A DNA stretch of 64,000 bases from Parabacteroides sp. (lineage in GTDB: Bacteria; Bacteroidota; Bacteroidia; Bacteroidales; Tannerellaceae). Location: assembly GCA_019417325.1 (NCBI GenBank), contig DXVO01000028.1, forward strand, positions 66,520 through 130,519, in the 5' to 3' direction. Made by a program: the position numbers and the translations under genes. Under the pieces are notes generated by a model. The model was given only the letters and a program-made list of their open reading frames with translations, made no database searches and was not told where the DNA came from. Below, piece after piece: positions 43,698 to 53,025 of this stretch (its first letter is position 1; each line of letters begins with the position of its first letter).

Positions 43698-45173
43698 TTA
43701 TTGTTTAAGCAGGCGATTATTTGCTTTTGCTTCCTTAATCCATTCGGGAAGAACGGTTTTCAAAAACTTCTCTTTGGACACATCTTCTTCTGCCATATTC
43801 AAACCGATATATTTCTGCGCTTTCTCTTTTGTCGAAATATCGGGCATGGGGACATCTCCTGTATAACCTAATTCCGCAAGCACTTTCAATATAGAGATAC
43901 GAGCCTGCATTGCTTTATCCAACCCGCATCCCAATATACGTTGAACTTCCTGCGGAGCATGGAATGCCGCTCCATGCGAAGCAACTCCGAAATCCCAACG
44001 CCATTGTGCCTGACGGAGTAATTTTAAAATACCTTTCATCTGTTTCTCCGTAGCTCCCCTGTCCCAGGCAAATTTAGCTTCGATATGCGCCCGGGTTAAT
44101 TCATCTTCCAAACGGTTACGTACTTCCATAACCTTATTCTGCCGGTCATATACATTCTGGTATAAGGTTTCCTCATTTTCACGATGACACGAGCGGCATG
44201 TCTGGTCAATCATAGCCAAAGGACTTTGTATATGGTGGTTATTATACTGCTTCACATCATCTCCCATATAAGGCATGTGGCACTCTCCGCATGAAACACC
44301 ACGTTGCGCGTGAATACCCATTTGGGCAAGTTCAAAGTCCGGATGCTGTGCTTTCAACAGAGGAGCACGGCTCAACTTATGCGTATAATCCGAGAATTCA
44401 ATACTATCATAATAAGCTTCTATACTTTCCACAGAATATCCGTTGTCCCACGGAAAAACAACTGCTTTATCATTTGTATCTATATAATATTCGGAATGGC
44501 ACTGGGCACACACTAAAGAACGCATATCCTGTTCCGAAGCATTCTCCAATTGATGACCCGAGCGCTGATATGCCTCCGTAAAAAAAGAACGAGTAATATA
44601 CAAATCCATACTTTCCGGGTCATGGCAATCTGAACAGGCTATCGGATTCACTATTTCGCTTCCCCAATAAGACCATTTCTGTTTATAAAAAGCAGATAAC
44701 CCGACTTTTTCAACCAGTAAATTCACATCCTGGCTTTTACATGCCCAACAAGCTGACGGTTGTGTACCTTCCCCCTTCTCCAAAGGAGCACCACTACGCA
44801 AACTCTGACGAAAGTCATCTACTGCATACATATGTCCTCTTGGACTGCAATAACTTTTAGAGAAAGAATAACCAGCCCATAAAATAACCATATCAGGACG
44901 GGATGCCAGTACATCGACAGTTTGATTGCCATTATATAAGCTACTAAAGCTTGTATCGGCCGTATGTTTCCAGCTTTTATATTCTTCGGAGTGACGAAGT
45001 TTCATATCTTTTAGGACCAACTCCGTACTATCTTCCCTATCCATTGTTGTATCATCAATAAAAACAATAGTACTATCCCCTGCACATAATTTATATATGG
45101 CAACAATCGATACGAGTACTATTATTCCACCCAAAAACATTGGATCGTATTTGTTTTTCCGATATGTCTTCAT
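43698..45173 (-). CDS. nrfA: Cytochrome c nitrite reductase NrfA (ammonia-forming)
   Basis: The 491-residue protein has an N-terminal membrane anchor (FLGGIIVLVSIVAIYKL). It has the NrfA heme set: the unusual CWACK at 142-146 for the active-site heme, and four CxxCH motifs at about 180 (CSDCH), 222 (CAQCH), 295 (CGECH) and 326 (CRSCH). HMYAVDD and QPSACWACK are typical. It reduces nitrite to ammonia with six electrons on the outer face of the cytoplasmic membrane. No nrfH electron donor or ccs heme-lyase gene lies beside it here. Confidence 0.96.
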   Translation of the reverse strand: MKTYRKNKYDPMFLGGIIVLVSIVAIYKLCAGDSTIVFIDDTTMDREDSTELVLKDMKLRHSEEYKSWKHTADTSFSSLYNGNQTVDVLASRPDMVILWAGYSFSKSYCSPRGHMYAVDDFRQSLRSGAPLEKGEGTQPSACWACKSQDVNLLVEKVGLSAFYKQKWSYWGSEIVNPIACSDCHDPESMDLYITRSFFTEAYQRSGHQLENASEQDMRSLVCAQCHSEYYIDTNDKAVVFPWDNGYSVESIEAYYDSIEFSDYTHKLSRAPLLKAQHPDFELAQMGIHAQRGVSCGECHMPYMGDDVKQYNNHHIQSPLAMIDQTCRSCHRENEETLYQNVYDRQNKVMEVRNRLEDELTRAHIEAKFAWDRGATEKQMKGILKLLRQAQWRWDFGVASHGAAFHAPQEVQRILGCGLDKAMQARISILKVLAELGYTGDVPMPDISTKEKAQKYIGLNMAEEDVSKEKFLKTVLPEWIKEAKANNRLLKQ

Positions 45174-45257
45174 AAAAGATTTGTTATTTATCCCAGATTC
45201 GACCGGAATTTACCCTATGAGTCGTCCAAAAAGATTAACAATCATTGTTCTTAGCGA

Positions 45258-45265
45258 CAAAAGTA
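45258..45265 (-). promoter_or_regulatory. -7 box of the nrfA promoter
   Basis: TACTTTTG on the minus strand lies about 85 bp before the nrfA ATG and is back-to-back with the trmD box at 45299-45306. Confidence 0.5.
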
Positions 45266-45298
45266 TAAATAGTAATTTACTTAATTGATTATTTCATG

Positions 45299-45306
45299 TA
45301 CTTTTG
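45299..45306 (+). promoter_or_regulatory. -7 box of the trmD promoter
   Basis: TACTTTTG on the plus strand lies 28 bp before the trmD ATG. Confidence 0.55.
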
Positions 45307-45333
45307 TAACAAATATAATACAAAGACAACCTT

Positions 45334-46008
45334 ATGCGCATAGATATTCTTACCGTACTCCCGGAAATGATCGAAGGAATGGTGAACTGTTCTATTGTAA
45401 AAAGAGCACAGGATAAAGGACTTGCTGAAATTCACCTGCACAACTTACGTGATTACACGACTAATAAATGGCGTCGTGTAGATGATTACCCATTTGGAGG
45501 GGAAGCCGGAATGGTGATGCAAATCGAACCGATAGACCGTGCTATCTCTGTTTTAAAAAGTGAGCAGGAATATGATGAAGTCATATATACCTCACCAGAT
45601 GGCGAAACATTCAACCAGCAAATGGCAAACAGTATGTCTTTATTGAATAATATGATTATTCTATGTGGACATTACAAAGGGATCGACTATCGTATCCGCG
45701 AGCATTTGATTACAAAAGAGATTTCAGTAGGAGATTATGTACTCACCGGAGGGGAATTGGCAGCCGCCATCATTACCGATGCAGTCGTACGCCTGATACC
45801 TGGAGCCATTGGAGATGAACAAAGTGCCCTCTCCGACTCTTTCCAGGATAATTTGCTGGCACCTCCTGTATATACCCGCCCCGCTGATTATAATGGATGG
45901 AAAGTGCCCGAAGTCTTACTCTCCGGACACCAACGTAAAATAGATGAATGGCGCCTGCAGCAGGCTCAGGAAAGAACAGCCCGCCTGCGCCCGGATTTAT
46001 TGAAGTAA
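45334..46008 (+). CDS. trmD: tRNA (guanine-N1)-methyltransferase TrmD
   Basis: The 224-residue protein has the SPOUT/trefoil-knot signatures: RIDILTVLPEMIEGM, the YPFGGEAGMVM loop, CGHYKGIDYR and VLTGGELAA. It methylates G37 of tRNAs that read codons beginning with C, preventing frameshifts. The length is normal. Its last 12 bp overlap the end of the convergent lipoprotein gene. It is not in the rpsP-rimM-trmD-rplS order known from other bacteria. Confidence 0.97.
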   Translation: MRIDILTVLPEMIEGMVNCSIVKRAQDKGLAEIHLHNLRDYTTNKWRRVDDYPFGGEAGMVMQIEPIDRAISVLKSEQEYDEVIYTSPDGETFNQQMANSMSLLNNMIILCGHYKGIDYRIREHLITKEISVGDYVLTGGELAAAIITDAVVRLIPGAIGDEQSALSDSFQDNLLAPPVYTRPADYNGWKVPEVLLSGHQRKIDEWRLQQAQERTARLRPDLLK

Positions 46009-46905
46009 AAAGTTATAAGTAAAGTTATACTCATACGTATTATCTTGTGCGGCAATTCCGTTGCCGGCATTTATTTTTTCACGGATAGTCATGCCGGTAA
46101 CATATTCACCTACTACGGTATAAGTAAACGTATATTCCCCACATACTGTTCCCGGCTCACTGAGTTTATACCAGTAAGCGCGTTGTACCAGATTCTTATT
46201 CATATTGGAATATAAGAAATTAACAGGAGAAACAATTCGATAAGCTTCCTCCGGTTGCAAGGGTAAAACAGATTCGGTAGAAATTGTTTCAAGTATCCGG
46301 AATGGAAATGTTTCAGGACGCATTTGGGTATTATACTCATATGCCATCTCTTTCAGATTGAAATCAAAACGTGACACATTATCATTATCCCAACTGTAAG
46401 TACAAATTTCTCCCAAATCGCGGGTTTGATAACTGGACGTTTTACTATCATACCATTGTATTTTACTTGAAATGGATTGCAACTGAAAACGAAGATAATG
46501 GTTGGTTATCCATGCAGAAGTATAAACTTCATATCCTTTATCCGGGTTTTCCATCCTTTTCTCTTCTTGTGATATCACATCTCCATCTATTGTATAAACA
46601 GTATGTATAAACGAATTCCCTGAAGAGTTATTACTCTTTGTTCCTACCACTGAAATCGTATTTCCTGCGTATATATAATTATCATTATACTTTACCGTTT
46701 CATTTTCTCTTTGTAAATCTAATACTATACGACTAATATTCCCAGTAGCATTTTCATAAGAAATATCTGCTGAGAAATAGTTCTGACCGTTTTTCGTACA
46801 ACTAACATTCGTCAATTTGTTAAGTTTTGGTAGCTCTTTGTTATCACGGCTACAAGAAATCAATCCGAAAGTTACAGCTAATAATGCAAATAAATAGTTC
46901 TTCAT
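45997..46905 (-). CDS. Lipoprotein of unknown function
   Basis: The 302-residue protein has a lipoprotein signal (LLAVTFGLISC, Cys18). The mature part consists of beta-strand repeats of the kind seen in DUF4595-like Bacteroidales proteins (YTIDGDVISQEEKRME, YEYNFTYNFLL). It is not similar to any enzyme I recognise. Its 3' end overlaps trmD by 12 bp in convergent orientation, and it has its own promoter box upstream. Confidence 0.62.
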   Translation of the reverse strand: MKNYLFALLAVTFGLISCSRDNKELPKLNKLTNVSCTKNGQNYFSADISYENATGNISRIVLDLQRENETVKYNDNYIYAGNTISVVGTKSNNSSGNSFIHTVYTIDGDVISQEEKRMENPDKGYEVYTSAWITNHYLRFQLQSISSKIQWYDSKTSSYQTRDLGEICTYSWDNDNVSRFDFNLKEMAYEYNTQMRPETFPFRILETISTESVLPLQPEEAYRIVSPVNFLYSNMNKNLVQRAYWYKLSEPGTVCGEYTFTYTVVGEYVTGMTIREKINAGNGIAAQDNTYEYNFTYNFLLQ

Positions 46906-46952
46906 CGCTTTTAATCTTTAAAATAAACTTGAGTTCTTCATCCTATTCAATA

Positions 46953-46960
46953 CAAATGTA
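46953..46960 (-). promoter_or_regulatory. -7 box for the lipoprotein gene at 45997-46905
   Basis: TACATTTG on the minus strand lies 48 bp before the ATG at 46905. Confidence 0.45.
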
Positions 46961-47033
46961 GGATATTTCATAAAATAATTGCCAAAGTAACCTATTTTAA
47001 GTAATTGCACTTCGGTCTTTTTACTGAATTTAT

Positions 47034-47041
47034 TAGTTTTG
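47034..47041 (+). promoter_or_regulatory. -7 box of the GH3 promoter
   Basis: TAGTTTTG on the plus strand lies 83 bp before the GH3 ATG. It is divergent from the lipoprotein promoter at 46953-46960. Confidence 0.45.
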
Positions 47042-47123
47042 TTTCTTAAAAGATGCAAGAATCTATTAAGAATAAGCTTTTTTACCGTATCTAAAAAAAT
47101 AACTAATACTAAACTCCATTCGC

Positions 47124-49730
47124 ATGAAAAAGAAATACTTCATGGCTGGTATCCTGGCGATGTTTTTTATCGCCTCCTGTAGCGAAAATCCTCAAAAGTA
47201 TCCATTTCGAAATCCAGATTTGCCAATAGAGGAGCGTATAGACGATTTATTAAGCCGTCTTACTCCGGAAGAAAAGATTGGCCAGATGATGAATAGTACT
47301 CCTGCCATCGAACGGTTAGGCATTCCTAAATATGACTGGTGGAATGAAGCCCTGCACGGAGTGGCACGTGCCGGACAAGCAACGGTTTTTCCACAGGCCA
47401 TTGCCATGGCTGCCACTTTTGATGATGAAGCATTACTCCAAACATTTACAATGGTAAGTGATGAAGCTCGCGCCAAATATCATCAATATCAAAGAGACAA
47501 AGAATATGATCGCTACAAAGGGCTCACATTCTGGACCCCTAATATCAATATATTCCGTGATCCACGCTGGGGACGAGGCATGGAAACATACGGTGAAGAT
47601 CCTTATCTGACAAAACGGATGGGATTGGCTGTTGTAAAAGGATTACAAGGCGATGATCCTAAATATTTCAAAACACACGCCTGCGCCAAACACTACGCAG
47701 TTCATAGCGGTCCGGAATGGAACCGCCATGAATTCGATGTGGATGTTACTCCACGCGATTTATGGGAAACCTATCTGCCTGCATTCGAAGCTTTAGTAAA
47801 AGAAGGAAACGTACAGGAAGTAATGTGCGCTTACAACCGCTTTGAAGGAAAACCTTGCTGTAGCAGCGATAAACTTCTGATTGACATTTTACGGAATAGC
47901 TGGGGATACGAAAATATTATTTTATCAGACTGCGGAGCTATCAACGACTTCTGGGAAAGAGACCCGAACACTCCCCGGCATGAAACACACCCGGATGCAG
48001 AATCCGCCTCTGCAAATGCAGTGTTAAGCGGCACGGATTTGGAATGTGGCAATAGCTACCGTTCTTTAAAGAAAGCCCTTCAAGATGGAAAAATTACAGA
48101 GAAAGATTTGGATGTTTCTCTTCGCCGTGTATTAAAAGGACGTTTTGAATTAGGCATGTTCGATCCGGACGAACGGGTTCCTTATGCTCAAATACCATAC
48201 AGCGCTGTGGAATGTCCCGAACATGTATCTCAAGCTTTAGAGATGGCACGCAAGAGTATGGTTCTTTTAAAAAACAAGAATAACACACTACCTCTCAGCA
48301 AAAACCTCAAAAAGATTGCTGTTGTAGGACCAAATGCCGTGGATTCTACCATGCTATGGGCTAACTACAACGGTTTCCCGACACATACGGTTACCATCCT
48401 GGAAGGAATACGTAATAAAATGCCGAATGCCGAAATCATTTACGAATTGGGATGTAATCATACAAACGACTTTATAATGAAAGATTTGGGAGAATATATA
48501 ACCTCTCCGGCAGGGCAGGGCTTTGCTTCCGAATTTTTCAATAACACAAATTTTGAAGGAGAAGCCGTATACAAAGGGAATTCCCGAGAGTTACATTACA
48601 CAACAGGGGGAAATACCCAGTTTGCCCCTAATGTGAACCTGACAAATTTCACAGCACGGTTCACTGGTGAATTTGAAGCTCCGGAAACAACTTCTGTTGA
48701 ATTTAAACTATCGGGTAATGACGCATTCCGCCTTTTCATTGGGGACGAAAAAGTTGCCGAAGTTTGGGAAAATGAATATGGAGCAGAACGGACCTATACG
48801 CTTCACGCAGAAAAAGGCAAGAAATATCCGGTTAAGATTGAATACATGCAACGTGCTGGCGGTGCAGACTTAAATCTGTTGGTTGGTACACGCCAGCCTG
48901 TTGATTATATAGCAACCGCTGCCAAAGTAAAAGACGCAGATGTAATTCTTTACGTAGGAGGTATCTCACCCCGTCTTGAAGGCGAAGAAATGCCTGTAGA
49001 TGCAGAAGGTTTCAAAAAAGGAGACCGCCTCAATATCGAAATACCGAAGGTACAACAAAAGATGATTAAAGCATTGAAAGCCACAGGTAAACCGGTAGTA
49101 TATGTGCTTTGTACCGGAAGCGCCCTAGCCCTCAACTGGGAAGATGAAAATGTGGATGCCATATTGAATGCCTGGTATGGCGGACAAGAGGCTGGAACTG
49201 CTGTTGCTGATATTTTATTTGGCGATTATAATCCGGCAGGACGCTTACCTATTACTTTCTATAAATCTATAGACCAATTACCGGACTTCCAGAATTATAA
49301 TATGAAAGGACGTACATACCGATATATGACACAAAAACCTCTTTATCCATTCGGATATGGTCTGAGCTACACATCTTTTGATTATCAGGATGCAAAACTA
49401 TCCTTCAACAAAATCAAAAAAGATGAATCTGTAACGCTGACTTTAAATATCGCTAATACAGGAAAAATGGATGGAGATGAGGTTGTACAGATTTATATCA
49501 AAAACCCGAACGATCCGGCAGGTCCTATCAAAACACTGAAAGCCTTTAAACGTGTCAACATACAGGCTGGAGATACACAAAAAACCAGTTTTGAGCTGGA
49601 ACCGGAAACATTTTGGTCTTTCAACGACAAAACCCAGACCATGGAAGTTCGTCCCGGTAAATATCAGATCCTGTATGGAGGTTCATCCGATGACAAAGCA
49701 CTGAAAAGTATACAACTGATAATTGAATAA
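47124..49730 (+). CDS. GH3 glycoside hydrolase with PA14 insert, lipoprotein
   Basis: The 868-residue protein has a lipoprotein signal (MFFIASC, Cys19), then the GH3 N-terminal barrel with RWGRGMETYGEDPYLT, KHYAVHSGPE and the nucleophile in ILSDCGAINDF (Asp269). The alpha/beta domain follows, interrupted at about 463-590 by a PA14 domain (FRLFIGDEKVAEVWEN, VKIEYMQRAGGADL). A fibronectin-III-like tail (YPFGYGLSYTSFDYQD onward) closes it. The SDCGAINDF variant is common in xylan beta-xylosidase/arabinosidase-type GH3 enzymes, but activity cannot be fixed from sequence. It is monocistronic. Confidence 0.92.
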   Translation: MKKKYFMAGILAMFFIASCSENPQKYPFRNPDLPIEERIDDLLSRLTPEEKIGQMMNSTPAIERLGIPKYDWWNEALHGVARAGQATVFPQAIAMAATFDDEALLQTFTMVSDEARAKYHQYQRDKEYDRYKGLTFWTPNINIFRDPRWGRGMETYGEDPYLTKRMGLAVVKGLQGDDPKYFKTHACAKHYAVHSGPEWNRHEFDVDVTPRDLWETYLPAFEALVKEGNVQEVMCAYNRFEGKPCCSSDKLLIDILRNSWGYENIILSDCGAINDFWERDPNTPRHETHPDAESASANAVLSGTDLECGNSYRSLKKALQDGKITEKDLDVSLRRVLKGRFELGMFDPDERVPYAQIPYSAVECPEHVSQALEMARKSMVLLKNKNNTLPLSKNLKKIAVVGPNAVDSTMLWANYNGFPTHTVTILEGIRNKMPNAEIIYELGCNHTNDFIMKDLGEYITSPAGQGFASEFFNNTNFEGEAVYKGNSRELHYTTGGNTQFAPNVNLTNFTARFTGEFEAPETTSVEFKLSGNDAFRLFIGDEKVAEVWENEYGAERTYTLHAEKGKKYPVKIEYMQRAGGADLNLLVGTRQPVDYIATAAKVKDADVILYVGGISPRLEGEEMPVDAEGFKKGDRLNIEIPKVQQKMIKALKATGKPVVYVLCTGSALALNWEDENVDAILNAWYGGQEAGTAVADILFGDYNPAGRLPITFYKSIDQLPDFQNYNMKGRTYRYMTQKPLYPFGYGLSYTSFDYQDAKLSFNKIKKDESVTLTLNIANTGKMDGDEVVQIYIKNPNDPAGPIKTLKAFKRVNIQAGDTQKTSFELEPETFWSFNDKTQTMEVRPGKYQILYGGSSDDKALKSIQLIIE

Positions 49731-49735
49731 AAAGG

Positions 49736-49775
49736 AATTCATAAGTATGATTTTCAAAAATCATACTTATGAATT
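49736..49775. repeat. 19-bp perfect inverted repeat after the GH3 gene
   Basis: Arms AATTCATAAGTATGATTTT (49736-49754) and its exact complement (49757-49775) are separated by only 2 nt, 5 bp beyond the GH3 stop. It is an AT-rich hairpin without a T-run, followed 38 bp later by a strong terminator. It could protect the transcript 3' end or bind a protein. Confidence 0.65.
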
Positions 49776-49812
49776 AGAAAAACCATAACTATAAATAATA
49801 TATACTAAATAC

Positions 49813-49860
49813 AAAAAACGGAGGATTGTCCAGTATTTATTGGACGATCCTCCGTTTTTT
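49813..49860. terminator. Bidirectional terminator between GH3 and manA
   Basis: A 20-bp stem with one G-U pair (49813-49832 with 49841-49860) and an 8-nt loop is flanked by A-runs on one side and T-runs on the other. It can stop transcripts from both the GH3 gene (plus) and glgB-manA (minus). Confidence 0.92.
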
Positions 49861-49876
49861 ATATACCGAAACTATC

Positions 49877-50851
49877 TTATCCGATAAATGTTTCCATAAA
49901 CTTGGCCCCCGGAACCGGAGAAATCGTTACACTTTCCGTATCTGCAGGAATAAGAACCGTTTGCCCCTGATGAACATAAACTTCATTGCCTTTATTATCA
50001 CGAAGAGAAGCTTTACCCTCCATACAGATATAAACCACAAACGAATCTAATTCTGAAAAATCACGTACCATAATAGAATCTATATCCAACAAGTTTGTTG
50101 TAAAATATTTGCAGTTAGCCAATTCGACTGTTGCATTGGTATGTGCTTTATAATGTGTACGATAATCAGGATAAACCGTATAATCGATTGCATCCTTAGC
50201 TAATTCGGTATGCAGTTCACGACCTTTACCGTTTGCATCCTTACGATCGTAATCATAAATACGATAAGTAATATTGCTGGTCTGCTGTATTTCTGCAATA
50301 AAACATCCGGAACCAATAGCATGCACACGACCGGCTGGAAGGAAAAATACATCTCCGGGAGCTACTTCATAACGTTGCAGGACATCCATAATTGTATTAT
50401 TTTCCACACGCTTAACATACTCTTCCGCATCTATTTGTTCGGAAAAACCGGAATACAAACCTGCGCCTTTTGCAGCATTAATAACATACCACATTTCTGT
50501 CTTGCCAAATGAATTATGTCTTTTTTTAGCCAACTCATCATCCGGATGTACCTGGATGGACAAATTATCACGTGCATCAATAAATTTAATCAATAGTGGG
50601 AAAGTAGAGCCAAACTGTTCCATTACTTTCTCTCCTATCAACTGTTTACCATAAGTACGAATTAATTCATCCAAAGTCTTGCCTTCCAGCTCACCATTAT
50701 CTACTATTGAATAATTACCTTCTACATGAGAAAGTTCCCAACTTTCACCGATACCTTCCTGTACCGGAGTGATACCCTTAAACGGGCAGATTTCTGACCC
50801 TCCCCAAATAACACTTTTGAGGATAGGTTTAAATGTCATTGGATATAACAT
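49877..50851 (-). CDS. manA: Mannose-6-phosphate isomerase, class I (cupin)
   Basis: The 324-residue protein has the zinc-cupin motifs: VIWGGSEICPFKG, the LIKFIDARDNLSIQVHPDDE loop and KTEMWYVINA, then the DVFFLPAGRVHAIGSG segment. It interconverts fructose-6-phosphate and mannose-6-phosphate in the cytoplasm. It follows glgB by 14 bp, so the two form an operon, and a bidirectional terminator lies just downstream. Confidence 0.94.
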   Translation of the reverse strand: MLYPMTFKPILKSVIWGGSEICPFKGITPVQEGIGESWELSHVEGNYSIVDNGELEGKTLDELIRTYGKQLIGEKVMEQFGSTFPLLIKFIDARDNLSIQVHPDDELAKKRHNSFGKTEMWYVINAAKGAGLYSGFSEQIDAEEYVKRVENNTIMDVLQRYEVAPGDVFFLPAGRVHAIGSGCFIAEIQQTSNITYRIYDYDRKDANGKGRELHTELAKDAIDYTVYPDYRTHYKAHTNATVELANCKYFTTNLLDIDSIMVRDFSELDSFVVYICMEGKASLRDNKGNEVYVHQGQTVLIPADTESVTISPVPGAKFMETFIG

Positions 50852-50865
50852 AATTTTCCTATTAA

Positions 50866-52878
50866 TTATTTTCCTACTTTTCTCAATACCACTGCACTTC
50901 GTGCCGGTATATATATTTTAAGCCATTCTTTTTTATCCTTCTTATATAATGGATCGAACTGGGTAAAATGATGAATAGTATCGTCAGACAGTCCGAAACC
51001 ACCAAAACGTAATGCATCTGTATTCAAAACAACTTCATATTCACCTTTCGGTACAAGGAATCCATAATCAGTAAATGATTTACTGGGGCTAAAGTTGAAT
51101 ACAAATACTAAATCTTTGCGCATATAAGCTAAAATCTGGTCACCATCATTATCCCAAACTTTCTGAATCGGTGTAGACTGGAAATTTTTCACACTCTTAA
51201 TGATTTCCAACATTTCGCGGTCAAAATCGCCCAGATAGTGATATTTCAGATTCATATTATCAACCAAGTCCCATTGACGACGGGCATATTTATGCGACCA
51301 TCCATTACCCTCACGCGGAAAATCAATCCATTCCGGATGACCGAATTCATTTCCCATAAAATTCAGATAACCGCCATTAATAGTAGATGCTGTTACCAAA
51401 CGAATCATTTTATGCAAAGCAATTCCACGTTCCACCATGAAGTTATGATCGTCTGCCTGCATATGCCAGTACATATCTGCGTCAATCAAACGGAAAATGA
51501 TCGTTTTATCACCAACCAGCGCTTGATCGTGGCTTTCAGCATAACTGATCGTCTTTTCTTCTGCCCTGCGGTTGGTTGTTTCCCACCAGATAGAAGACGG
51601 ATGCCAATCTTCATCTTTCTTTTCCTTGATCGTTTTAATCCAGTAATCAGGTATATTCATTGCCATGCGATAATCGAAACCATAACCGCCATCTTCAAAT
51701 TTAGCAGCAAGTCCCGGCATACCACTGACTTCTTCAGCAATAGTAATCGCATTTTTATTGACTTCATGAATCAGCTTATTGGCAAGCGTAAGATAAGCAA
51801 TCGCATCTCCATCCTGATGACCATTAAAATAATCGCCATAATTACAGAAAGCTTCACCCAATCCATGACTATAATATAACATAGAAGTTACCCCGTCAAA
51901 ACGAAAACCGTCAAACTTATATTCATCTAACCAGAATTTGCAGTTTGACAAAAGGAAATGAAGCACTTCGTTTTTTCCATAATCGAAGCAAAGCGAATCC
52001 CATGCCGGATGTTCACGACGGGTACCACCTAAGAAATATTGAGTATAAGAACCATCAAAACGTCCTAAACCTTCCACTTCATTCTTCACAGCATGACTGT
52101 GTACAATATCCATAATCACGGCAATACCCATACCATGGGCATCATCAATCAGTTGTTTTAATTCTTCCGGGGTACCGAAACGGGAAGAGGCGGCAAAGAA
52201 ACTACTTACATGATACCCGAACGAACCATAATAAGGGTGTTCCTGAATCGCCATAATCTGGATAGCATTGTAGCCGTCTTTTGCTATGCGAGGTAATATA
52301 TTTCGACGGAATTCATCGTATGAGCCTACTTTTTCCTCATTAGACCCCATACCTATATGGCATTCATAAATGAGTAATGGGGATACATTGGGCTTAAACC
52401 GTTTATTCTTGAACACATAAGACTCGGCTGGGTTCCATACCTGAGCACTGAAAATTTTGGTATTTTCATCCTGGACTACACGGCGTATCCACGCTGGTAT
52501 ACGTTCTCCGCTGCCGCCTTCCCATTCAACAAAGAGTTTGAAGAGGTCTTCATGATGCAGCAAATCTTCTGCAAGCACAATCTCCCAGACCCCACCACCT
52601 AACCGCTTCAATTTATACTGTTCGTCTTTCTTCCAGTCATTGAAAGTACCGATCAGATAAATAGCCGTAGCATTTGGTGCCCATTCACGGAAAATCCATC
52701 CGTCCTTTGTTTTATGCAATCCGAAGTACAGATACCCTGAAGCCATTTCCGATAATGTCAGTTTGCCATTATTGGTCAGGTTCTTCTCCTTGTTCAATAC
52801 ATATTGGTATCTTCCTTCTATTGCCTCCTCGTAGGGGGCCAGCCAAGGGTCATTCTTTATTAGATTTAGCGACTCCAT
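50866..52878 (-). CDS. glgB: 1,4-alpha-glucan branching enzyme (GH13, GlgB type)
   Basis: The 670-residue protein has an N-terminal CBM48 domain (GWIFREWAPNATAIYLIGTFNDW) and a GH13 barrel with IVMDIVHSHA, the nucleophile in FRFDGVTSM (Asp328), ITIAEEVSGMPGL and MGNEFGHPEW. It ends in a C-terminal beta domain. It makes alpha-1,6 branches in glycogen. It is shorter than E. coli GlgB because it lacks the extra N-terminal module, as in eukaryote-like GlgB forms. No other glycogen genes are adjacent; manA follows it in the operon. Confidence 0.93.
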   Translation of the reverse strand: MESLNLIKNDPWLAPYEEAIEGRYQYVLNKEKNLTNNGKLTLSEMASGYLYFGLHKTKDGWIFREWAPNATAIYLIGTFNDWKKDEQYKLKRLGGGVWEIVLAEDLLHHEDLFKLFVEWEGGSGERIPAWIRRVVQDENTKIFSAQVWNPAESYVFKNKRFKPNVSPLLIYECHIGMGSNEEKVGSYDEFRRNILPRIAKDGYNAIQIMAIQEHPYYGSFGYHVSSFFAASSRFGTPEELKQLIDDAHGMGIAVIMDIVHSHAVKNEVEGLGRFDGSYTQYFLGGTRREHPAWDSLCFDYGKNEVLHFLLSNCKFWLDEYKFDGFRFDGVTSMLYYSHGLGEAFCNYGDYFNGHQDGDAIAYLTLANKLIHEVNKNAITIAEEVSGMPGLAAKFEDGGYGFDYRMAMNIPDYWIKTIKEKKDEDWHPSSIWWETTNRRAEEKTISYAESHDQALVGDKTIIFRLIDADMYWHMQADDHNFMVERGIALHKMIRLVTASTINGGYLNFMGNEFGHPEWIDFPREGNGWSHKYARRQWDLVDNMNLKYHYLGDFDREMLEIIKSVKNFQSTPIQKVWDNDGDQILAYMRKDLVFVFNFSPSKSFTDYGFLVPKGEYEVVLNTDALRFGGFGLSDDTIHHFTQFDPLYKKDKKEWLKIYIPARSAVVLRKVGK

Positions 52879-52903
52879 GATTTTTTGAATTTGGTTTCCT
52901 GCA

Positions 52904-52911
52904 AAGATAAA
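52904..52911 (-). promoter_or_regulatory. -7 box of the glgB-manA promoter
   Basis: TATCTTTG on the minus strand lies 25 bp before the glgB ATG, giving a leader of about 18 nt. Confidence 0.5.
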
Positions 52912-52996
52912 AGAAAAACAAATATCGCCCTAAGAAGTATTAAAAATAAAATGCACTTTTACCCGCCTATATGCTCAAATATTTAAGAAGTTTGGT

Positions 52997-53004
52997 TATT
53001 TTTG
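52997..53004 (+). promoter_or_regulatory. -7 box of the CPA2 antiporter promoter
   Basis: TATTTTTG on the plus strand lies 21 bp before the ATG at 53026, with AAAGG immediately in front of the start. Confidence 0.5.
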
Positions 53005-53025
53005 CATCAAACCATAAAATAAAGG

